In this document: one piece after another, positions 16,642-22,831 of the stretch
Position numbering within the stretch: the stretch's first letter is position 1
Layout: each line of letters opens with the position of its first letter
NCBI GenBank assembly: GCA_002716165.1
Contig: PAZT01000046.1
Location: 1 to 27,198 of the forward strand
Direction of reading: 5' to 3'
Origin: Deltaproteobacteria bacterium
Lineage (GTDB): Bacteria; SAR324; NAC60-12
Length of the DNA: 27,198 nt
Translations under genes and position numbers: made by a program
Notes under the pieces: generated by a model
The model's database searches: none
Seen by the model: only the letters and a program-made list of their open reading frames with translations
What the model was told of the DNA's origin: nothing

Positions 16642-17526
16642 CTATGGACTTGGATTCGATTCTGATTCATTAATTTCTTGTTTAATCTCTGAAAGATTAA
16701 TGTCAACTCCACTACTTCGAAGTCGTGAAAAAGATTCAAAAACTCCCTCTAATTGCTCCCCATCTCTAGCATTTTTTAAAATACGATGTTTAAATTGCTT
16801 AAATGAAATTTTATGGCTACCTTTAACTCTAAGCTCGCCATTAACGAATTCCTGTAAATCTAGATGAACATTATCAAATTGATCACACCAGTTATTATAT
16901 GTAAGGTATGCTTCCTTTAGTGGAATAATATCAGGTTCGACTAAATCACCATCATTCCCGGAGGAAGCAGAGCTTTTATTGGCCATTTGCATCTCCCTTT
17001 CAAGCGTTCTGGCAAGGTCTGGACGTCCAAGTGGATCAGATAATCCTGTCGCGGACAGTGTGCTACTGGGTGAAGTCATTGAAGGGATTTGCTCTGAAGC
17101 TATTTGATTAAATGATTGCGCAGAAGTCTTTGAAGCACCTGTCTCTATGTTAGAAATTCTCTGCTGCACTGTATGAATTTGATCAACCATTCTTGTAAGC
17201 TCCGCCTGCAAAGCTTGCAATTCCGCGGCTCCAAGAGCTTTTTTTTCGCCAGTTTTAACATAATTTGGTAGCACGTTTATTTGCTGTCTTTTAAGCCAAG
17301 CAGGTGTAGTAAGCCTAGTCTGCCATTCAGGATGTTCACGAAGCTGATTTTCACAAGAAGCCAGCCATGTTTGAAAACTGAATGGACGATTGGGAATTTG
17401 CGCTGGCTTTTTGAATGTAATTGGGCAATCAATCTCAGCTATCCACTGGAGCCAGCCGTCCCATGTTTTTTTTGTTTCTTGCTCCAGTACGAATTTCTGA
17501 AGCCTTTCTTCAAGAGCTTTGAGCAT
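16642..17526 (-). CDS. Unrecognised soluble protein with coiled coil, downstream of lpxA
   Basis: 294 residues with no signal peptide or membrane helix. The N-terminal part is rich in Trp (TWDGWLQWIAEIDCP) and could be a small helical domain. A coiled coil runs over about 97-128, a Ser/Thr-rich linker over about 131-165, and a C-terminal domain (about 195-280) reads EAYLTYNNWCDQFDNVHLDLQEF and ISFKQFKHRILKNARD. The latter hints at helical protein-protein or nucleic-acid contact but matches no family I recognise. The gene starts 35 bases after the lpxA stop on the same strand. It reads as a genuine coding sequence because codon use and amino-acid make-up are ordinary along its whole length. 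Confidence 0.7.
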   Translation of the reverse strand: MLKALEERLQKFVLEQETKKTWDGWLQWIAEIDCPITFKKPAQIPNRPFSFQTWLASCENQLREHPEWQTRLTTPAWLKRQQINVLPNYVKTGEKKALGAAELQALQAELTRMVDQIHTVQQRISNIETGASKTSAQSFNQIASEQIPSMTSPSSTLSATGLSDPLGRPDLARTLEREMQMANKSSASSGNDGDLVEPDIIPLKEAYLTYNNWCDQFDNVHLDLQEFVNGELRVKGSHKISFKQFKHRILKNARDGEQLEGVFESFSRLRSSGVDINLSEIKQEINESESNPSP

Positions 17527-17561
17527 GTTTGGCGTTTCAACTAACTGTTTTGCCTTTAAAC

Positions 17562-18338
17562 TCAGAGTTTACCACTAGTTTCCATAGAATAAATAAAATC
17601 AATAAATGTCCTAACAGCATCACTTTCCCCAAAAGTTTCCTCAATTACTCGCAGTGCCTCGTCATTTTTAAGTTCAGATCGATAGTAAATTCTATGAGTT
17701 TCAAGGATTTCTGCGATTTGTTCCCGGCTGAATTTTTGACGCTTCAAACCGACGATATTCACACCTTTAACTTCAAATCTGTTTCCATATCCCGTAGAAT
17801 ACGGGGGGACATTACGGTCAATTAGAGATCCTGCCCCAGTATATACAAAGGAACCTATATTAAGGAATTGAGCAACCCCATTTTGTCCACCTAAAGTAAC
17901 ATAGTCATCCAAAGTAACATGACCACTTAGGCCTGTGTAGTTTGCTAATATATTGTTGTTACCTATCCTACAGTCATGAGCAACATGCACGTACCCCATC
18001 AAGAGATTACTGTTCCCGATTAAAGTTTTGCCTCCTCCCCCGATTGTACCTCGGTGAACTGATACACCTTCACGAAATGTATTGTTACTACCCACAATCA
18101 GTTGAGTTTTTTCCTGATTAAATTTTAAATCTTGAGGATCACCTCCTATTATGGAAAAAGGGAAGAAAATGTTTTCGGAACCAATTCTGCAGGGACCATC
18201 AACAACAACGTGAGATTTTAGCTGGCATCCATCACCAAGTTCGACTTCTGCACCAATAAGGCAATAAGGTCCAATTGAAAGATGATTCCCCAGTTCTGCT
18301 TTTTCATCGATAATTGCTGTTGGATGGATATTGTTCAT
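17562..18338 (-). CDS. lpxA: UDP-N-acetylglucosamine acyltransferase LpxA
   Basis: 258 residues of left-handed beta-helix hexapeptide repeats followed by the helical C-terminal domain (VNIVGLKRQKFSREQIAEI). It catalyses the first step of lipid A synthesis, acyl transfer from acyl-ACP to the 3-OH of UDP-GlcNAc, in the cytoplasm. The catalytic histidine is H121 in HVAHDCRIGN, and the SGHVTLDDYVTLGG and DRNVPPYSTGYGN segments match the family. E. coli has MTAVHQF where this protein has NGVAQF, a difference at a secondary His. It stands alone: lpxD, fabZ and lpxB, its usual neighbours, are not in the window. Confidence 0.93.
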   Translation of the reverse strand: MNNIHPTAIIDEKAELGNHLSIGPYCLIGAEVELGDGCQLKSHVVVDGPCRIGSENIFFPFSIIGGDPQDLKFNQEKTQLIVGSNNTFREGVSVHRGTIGGGGKTLIGNSNLLMGYVHVAHDCRIGNNNILANYTGLSGHVTLDDYVTLGGQNGVAQFLNIGSFVYTGAGSLIDRNVPPYSTGYGNRFEVKGVNIVGLKRQKFSREQIAEILETHRIYYRSELKNDEALRVIEETFGESDAVRTFIDFIYSMETSGKL

Positions 18339-18400
18339 AATTTTAATCAGTTAATTTTTTGTTTTATTTGTCAGATTATTTAAATTTTTTTAAACAAGTT

Positions 18401-18430
18401 ATTGTGCGTTGAATCAATCTCTAAAGTCAA
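18401..18430 (-). promoter_or_regulatory. Candidate sigma-70 promoter for lpxA
   Basis: On the minus strand, TTGACT (18430-18425, 5 of 6), an 18-base spacer, then CACAAT (18406-18401, 4 of 6), about 60 bases before the lpxA ATG. Just upstream, at 18451-18470, is a perfect 7-bp inverted repeat (GGCTTTT / AAAAGCC, 6-base loop) in the divergent region; its role is unknown. Confidence 0.4.
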
Positions 18431-18561
18431 GGGAACACTCTATTAATAAAGGCTTTTCAATACAAAAGCCACTTCTACTAATGTTCCAGAAACTAAGGTT
18501 CACGAATTGCATAAATCAGGCTTATTCAGTACACATTTCGTAATCATATTATCAAAGAAAA

Positions 18562-19170
18562 ATGCAAAAATTTTTAATCACATTTCTGCAAATTATTCTG
18601 TTTGCTTCATTAGCAAGTGCTGATACATTAAGACTTAACAGTGGTGAATCCCTTGAAGGTAAAATTAGATTAATGGATGAAAAAACATTATATTTAGAAT
18701 CAAAGCTTACTTCACAGGAATTGAAAATAGACAGGGCCGACCTTAATCTTATTGAATTTGATTCCTCTACAAGAAGTTTCGCAAGGAGGGTTGGATTTGG
18801 AATTTTTTACCGTCCTAACGGTAATGAAGAGAATCTCTCTGTAAAAAATTGGCTAAGTTCAGACGATTCTGCTGAACTTCTGGTGGGATACGAATCTGGA
18901 TCACGGGACACTTTTGGTGTTGAATTAAGGTATTCAAAAGTTTTCATGGTTGAAGGGACAAATGACCTTTATTATGGTGCTGGTTTGGGCATTATCACTA
19001 AAAGCAGTGACCGTGGTACCACGTTGAGATTTTTTTCAGGTAATGAGTTTTTTCCTCGAGGAAGTCCGAATCTTGGAATATCATTTGAGCTTGGAGTGCT
19101 TAGCCAAAAGGGAGTTAGCAGTGCATCACAAGGATTCTATAACGCTTTTTCAGCTCGTTACTATTTTTGA
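18562..19170 (+). CDS. Putative outer-membrane beta-barrel protein
   Basis: 202 residues. A Sec signal peptide (hydrophobic 4-18, cleavage after A20, in LASA-D) is followed by a small beta domain (DTLRLNSGESLEGKIRLMDEKTLYLES), a common module in exported proteins. A run of alternating hydrophobic strands comes next, ending in the aromatic C-terminus ARYYF that the BAM machinery recognises. No enzymatic motif. The Smr-domain gene follows after 12 bases. The function is unknown; the outer-membrane location is inferred from the signal peptide, strand pattern and final Phe. Confidence 0.7.
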   Translation: MQKFLITFLQIILFASLASADTLRLNSGESLEGKIRLMDEKTLYLESKLTSQELKIDRADLNLIEFDSSTRSFARRVGFGIFYRPNGNEENLSVKNWLSSDDSAELLVGYESGSRDTFGVELRYSKVFMVEGTNDLYYGAGLGIITKSSDRGTTLRFFSGNEFFPRGSPNLGISFELGVLSQKGVSSASQGFYNAFSARYYF

Positions 19171-19182
19171 TGAGGAGGCATA

Positions 19183-19623
19183 ATGGTCAGGAAAGTCTCA
19201 ACTCCATCCAGTATTACTTTTGAAGAATCTGATAAGAATGGCACACTGATGAGGAATATCTTTGAAAATCTCGAAGAGATTCCTGACAAAGAAACAACCC
19301 CTGAACAAACTTCAACTAAAAAGTACAAATCATCATCTCGTGATTCTATTAAAAAACCTGACGAAGAAATCGACCTCCATGGTAAAACGAGAGATGAGGC
19401 TATTAAAATAGTGCAAAAATTTGTTTTCGATTGTTATCAGAAAAATTTGCGTTCAGCATTGATTATTACGGGTAAAGGTCACAATTCAGCTAAAAAAGGA
19501 CCTGTACTTAAAAGAGAAGTAAAGCTTTGGCTTGAAAGAAATGGGGAAACTTACATTACTGATTTTTATGAGGCTCCACCTCGATTTGGTGGTTCGGGAG
19601 CTATCTGGCTGAATTTTAGGTAA
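19183..19623 (+). CDS. Smr-domain protein (putative RNA/DNA endonuclease)
   Basis: 146 residues: a polar, likely disordered N-terminus (1-58) and a C-terminal Smr domain with DLHG at 64-67, TGKG at 96-99 and the closing FGGSGAIWLNF at 135-145. Stand-alone bacterial Smr proteins are nucleases; in E. coli SmrB acts on mRNA at collided ribosomes, while SmrA has a less clear role. A strong ribosome site, GAGGAGG, lies right after the previous gene's stop and 5-6 bases before the ATG, so the two genes form an operon. It converges with apaG, leaving a 6-base gap. Confidence 0.88.
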   Translation: MVRKVSTPSSITFEESDKNGTLMRNIFENLEEIPDKETTPEQTSTKKYKSSSRDSIKKPDEEIDLHGKTRDEAIKIVQKFVFDCYQKNLRSALIITGKGHNSAKKGPVLKREVKLWLERNGETYITDFYEAPPRFGGSGAIWLNFR

Positions 19624-19629
19624 AACTTT

Positions 19630-20013
19630 TCAATTAATCTTTCCGGGAACTGACAATGTAAAGCAGGGAATAGCTACGTCGAATTCTTCTCCATCTTTTG
19701 AAGTCATCCTGTATGTCCCATGCATTGTACCCACAGGGGACTTGAGATGTGAACCGCTTGTATATTCATATTCTTCATCAGGCTCTAAAACAGGTTGTTC
19801 GCCGACAACTCCATCACCTTTAACTTCATTTATTTCACCGCTGCTATCAGTGATAATCCAGTGTCGACTCATTAACTGGACCGTACGCTTACTGAGATTT
19901 TTTAAACTAATATGATAAGCAAATACATAGAGATTTTCTTCAGGTTTAGAATGGGAATCTAGGTAAAAAGATTCAACCTGAACCTGAATCCCTTCTGTCA
20001 TTGTTACTTCCAT
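19630..20013 (-). CDS. apaG: ApaG protein
   Basis: 127 residues from the chosen start. It is a full-length ApaG, a small beta-sandwich (fibronectin-III-like) protein of uncertain function that is linked to the ApaH region in E. coli. Recognisable blocks are VFAYHISLKN, LMSRHWIITD, VVGEQPVLEPDEEYEYTSG, MHGTYRM and FDVAIPCFTLS. ATG 20013 is preferred over ATG 20028 because AAGGAG (20023-20018, minus strand) lies 4 bases before it and inside the longer reading. No apaH, ksgA or pdxA is nearby. Confidence 0.92.
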   Translation of the reverse strand: MEVTMTEGIQVQVESFYLDSHSKPEENLYVFAYHISLKNLSKRTVQLMSRHWIITDSSGEINEVKGDGVVGEQPVLEPDEEYEYTSGSHLKSPVGTMHGTYRMTSKDGEEFDVAIPCFTLSVPGKIN

Positions 20014-20055
20014 GGTTCTCCTTATCATATGAAAATAAGCACCTGTTATTATCGT

Positions 20056-20084
20056 GTTATATCTTTATTTAAAGAAAATGGCAA
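20056..20084 (-). promoter_or_regulatory. Strong candidate sigma-70 promoter for apaG
   Basis: On the minus strand, TTGCCA (20084-20079, 5 of 6), exactly 17 bases, then TATAAC (20061-20056, 5 of 6). Transcription would start near 20049, giving a leader of about 35 bases that contains the AAGGAG ribosome site. Confidence 0.6.
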
Positions 20085-20210
20085 AGATAAAATTTAGCGT
20101 GTCGACTAAAAGGACTTGGCTTGCTCCGAACAAAAACATAGGGTAAGGTTGTTTTATTTTATTTTGTTCATTTAATCTCAATCAATTAACACTTTTTTTA
20201 CATAAAATGA

Positions 20211-21281
20211 ATGAAATTCGTAGATTCAGTTAAAATTCATGTTCGTTCTGGAAATGGAGGGTCTGGGTGTACTTCATTCAGAAGGGAAAAATATATTCCT
20301 GAGGGAGGTCCTGATGGAGGAGATGGAGGCAAAGGTGGGAATGTTTTTCTTGTGGGTGATGATTCCAAAAATACTTTACTAGACCTATCATTTCAGCAAC
20401 ATCAGCATGCGGAAAATGGAAAAGGCGGCGGAGGAAGTGGTAAACATGGACGTAATGGCAAAGACTTGAGAATATCAGTTCCATTAGGAACAGTTGCAAA
20501 ATTAGATGAAACTGGTGAAGTTCTTCAAGAAGTAATTGAAAAAAAGGACTATCTTATTTTTAATGGAGGTCGTGGAGGTAAAGGAAATGCTCGATTCAAG
20601 AGTTCAACAAATCGAGTTCCTGATTATCACCAGAAGGGTGAGAGTGGAACTGAATGCTGGGTAAGACTTGATCTCAAACTTATGGCTGATGTTGGTCTTG
20701 TTGGTTTTCCGAATGCAGGTAAATCAACGTTTATCAGTCGTGTGTCGCATGCTCGCCCAAAAATAGCCGAATATCCATTTACAACACTTGTGCCGCAGCT
20801 TGGTGTTGTTAAGCCAAAGAAGTTTGATCCGTTCGTGATTGCTGATATTCCAGGTATTATCGAAGGGGCACATGTCGGTAAAGGTCTTGGAGATAGGTTT
20901 TTACGTCATATTGAACGAACTGCGAGTTTACTACTGCTCATAGATGTTTCAGGTTTTGCACAAAATCCTCCAGAAATGGAGTATAAAACACTGATTAATG
21001 AACTAGAATACTTTTCAGTTAATATGTTAAAAAAAACGCGAGTAGTAGCCTTTACCAAACTTGACGCTGTTACAGAACTGGAACCTCTTGATAAACTTCA
21101 GCATCAGCTTGAATCTGATGGTGAAATTGTCTTTAGAGTTTCTTCCGTAAGTGGTGAGGGTGTTCAGGATCTTCTGCATTTTCTTGCTGAAGTTGTAAAA
21201 AATGAACGTCAGAATGAAAACCACAAAATAGAAAATATCGATTATGATTCAGGCGGGCTAAACTCAATTTGGGATGACTGA
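20211..21281 (+). CDS. obgE: GTPase Obg (CgtA)
   Basis: 356 residues, a full-length Obg. The glycine-rich OBG fold fills residues 1-158 (GNGGSGCTSFRREKYIPEGGPDGGDGGKGG trimmed: key repeats of GGDGGKGG type). The GTPase follows with G1 GFPNAGKST at 165-173, the Thr of G2 near 191, G3 DIPG at 212-215, and G4 as TKLD at 282-285 in place of NKxD. A short acidic tail ends in WDD. Obg associates with the 50S ribosomal subunit and with stress and replication control. The usual upstream partners rplU and rpmA are absent; it diverges from apaG. Confidence 0.95.
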   Translation: MKFVDSVKIHVRSGNGGSGCTSFRREKYIPEGGPDGGDGGKGGNVFLVGDDSKNTLLDLSFQQHQHAENGKGGGGSGKHGRNGKDLRISVPLGTVAKLDETGEVLQEVIEKKDYLIFNGGRGGKGNARFKSSTNRVPDYHQKGESGTECWVRLDLKLMADVGLVGFPNAGKSTFISRVSHARPKIAEYPFTTLVPQLGVVKPKKFDPFVIADIPGIIEGAHVGKGLGDRFLRHIERTASLLLLIDVSGFAQNPPEMEYKTLINELEYFSVNMLKKTRVVAFTKLDAVTELEPLDKLQHQLESDGEIVFRVSSVSGEGVQDLLHFLAEVVKNERQNENHKIENIDYDSGGLNSIWDD

Positions 21282-21737
21282 CTGAATTAAAATCCATCTA
21301 AATAATTTAATGAATATTTTTTATAAACGAGGTATTTTATAAATATAACATGTTAAATACATTTTTATAGAATATAATATATAGCATCATGGGGGTATAT
21401 TTTTAATTATTTACTATTTAATAAAGTATAAAAAAATTATTTAATAATTTATATTTGCTCTTAGGATTGCTTTTAATCAATGGCCAGAGTGAAGTTTATA
21501 TATTTAAAATATTATTTTAAGTGAATAGTTTGTATAAATAGGGGTATAAATAGATGTCTTAATGAATATGGATGCAATATTAAAAGCTATAAAGGGGTAT
21601 AAAATATGCATATTATTGGGGTACTATGATAAATTATCTTTTATTATTATTTTAAAATCTTTAAAATAATAGAACCTTAAATGTGGACCAACTGCTTCAA
21701 TGTACACCCACCAAAATAATACAACTTTGAACTGGCA
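21282..21737. other. AT-rich intergenic island with repeated GGGGTA motifs
   Basis: 456 bases without a credible gene. Within otherwise G-poor DNA, GGGGTATA occurs at 21392-21399, 21541-21548 and 21594-21601, and GGGGTAC at 21618-21624, all on the plus strand and pointing to the gene at 21738. The second copy lies inside a direct repeat of GTATAAATAG (21532-21541 and 21544-21553). A perfect 12-bp inverted repeat follows at 21645-21671. No tRNA-like fold was found. Confidence 0.6.
21645..21671. repeat. Perfect 12-bp inverted repeat upstream of the arm-domain gene
   Basis: TATTATTTTAAA, a 3-base spacer (ATC), then TTTAAAATAATA. It ends 66 bases before the start codon of the arm-domain/membrane gene. 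It could be an operator, a cruciform-prone site or a weak hairpin. Low base complexity raises the odds of chance, but 12 matched pairs is long. Confidence 0.5.
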
Positions 21738-22442
21738 ATGAATAAACTTACTGAGAGCTCTATAAAGAAAGCGAAAATTCTTGATAAACAATATAAAATC
21801 TATGATGGCGAGGGGATGTTTCTTTTGGTTCACCCCAACGGTTCTAAATACTGGCGTATGAAATATACATTTGATGGAAAAAGTAAGTTAGCTTCTTTTG
21901 GTGTTTGGCCAACAATATCATTAAAAGAAGCTAGAGTAAGGAGGCATGTTGCTAAACAAAAAATTAAAGTTGGTATAAATCCGATAGAAGAAAAGAAAAA
22001 AAATAAGCAACTGAAGCAATTAGGGTTAAATTCTCAAGAGAATAAAAATCATAGCACTTTCAAAAAGCCTGAAAATGCGACTTTTGTGCTTTCATCGATT
22101 CTATCTCATCATAAAAGGTTGATTGATACGAAAGAATTACTTCAGTCACTTAAGTTATTTATTTTTGGTGATGCTGCTAATGTAAAGACCTTTTCATCTC
22201 TTAATAAGCAGGAGATGAAAGAAATTCTAATAAAGATTATTTTGAACCGAGGTAAATTTTTTAAGATTATATGGGGGTTTTACTTAAGTTTACCAGTATT
22301 TAATATTGCAGTACTATTTCTATTATTGTTAATTGTAACGGATTTTTTTCCTGCCCTCTTCACTACAGTTGTGTATTTCATCCTTACAGCATTGTTAGCA
22401 ATTATTTTTAGTTTATGGGAAGAGAATGATGTTCACGATTAA
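21738..22442 (+). CDS. Integrase-type arm DNA-binding domain fused to a two-helix membrane domain
   Basis: 234 residues. Residues 3-88 match the arm-binding domain of P4-type tyrosine recombinases (DUF4102): LTESSIKKAK, YKIYDGEGMFLLVHPNGSKYW, LASFGVWPTISLKEAR, GINPIEEKK. A lysine-rich linker (about 85-115) and a helical stretch (about 115-170) follow, then two strongly hydrophobic helices at about 181-201 and 204-226 and a short acidic tail. The core-binding and catalytic domains (Arg, His-x-x-Arg, Tyr) of a recombinase are absent. It is therefore not an active integrase. It may be a membrane-bound DNA-binding protein derived from one, or a remnant joined to unrelated sequence. It sits alone in an AT-rich island between obgE and the TPR gene. 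No clear ribosome site. Confidence 0.65.
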   Translation: MNKLTESSIKKAKILDKQYKIYDGEGMFLLVHPNGSKYWRMKYTFDGKSKLASFGVWPTISLKEARVRRHVAKQKIKVGINPIEEKKKNKQLKQLGLNSQENKNHSTFKKPENATFVLSSILSHHKRLIDTKELLQSLKLFIFGDAANVKTFSSLNKQEMKEILIKIILNRGKFFKIIWGFYLSLPVFNIAVLFLLLLIVTDFFPALFTTVVYFILTALLAIIFSLWEENDVHD

Positions 22443-22831
22443 GTAGCATGTAATCATTTATGAAATGTTCTAAAAAAAATATTTCTAAATATTCTTCAAT
22501 TAGTATTTTAAATTATAATTACAGTGATTTTTAAATGCTATTAAATTTAATCTGAACCAGTTGAACAAATGTTATGTCCTATAGAAAATTATTTAATTGA
22601 CACTTATAATTATTGATTGTTTTAATTCTCATGAAGTTTAATTGATGGCAAGCCTGATAATTATGTTTTAGTTAATATTATTTGTTTATCATAAGAATAT
22701 TATTAATCATATGACATTTTTTATTACTCCTATTTTAATGATTAAATATCCTTAAATTATTATGAAAAATAGACGAGTTCAAAAATTTTTTTCATATAGA
22801 GTTTTTGTAATTTTAGCTTTCTAACTATTAT
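22443..22831. other. AT-rich intergenic stretch between convergent genes
   Basis: 389 bases between the ends of two converging genes. No open frame above about 20 codons, no tRNA-like fold and no GC-stem terminator were seen. A promoter-like pair, TTGACA (22597-22602), 18 bases, TTTAAT (22621-22626), points right on the plus strand, toward the 3' end of the minus-strand TPR gene; in DNA this AT-rich it may be chance. Confidence 0.5.

Noticed and set aside
20278..20499. Minus-strand open frame inside obgE
   Set aside because: Antisense to the conserved glycine-rich domain of Obg; a by-product of its GGN codons.
21672..21737. Possible tRNA 3' end or attachment site (CACCCACCA and TTCAATG) before the arm-domain gene
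   Set aside because: No T-stem pairs around the TTCAATG, and no acceptor or anticodon stem can be drawn upstream. No matching direct repeat was found on the far side of the gene.
22597..22626. Orphan promoter TTGACA-18-TTTAAT pointing into the 3' end of the TPR gene
   Set aside because: A good match, but in very AT-rich DNA with no gene or RNA fold downstream; not strong enough to list as a separate feature.
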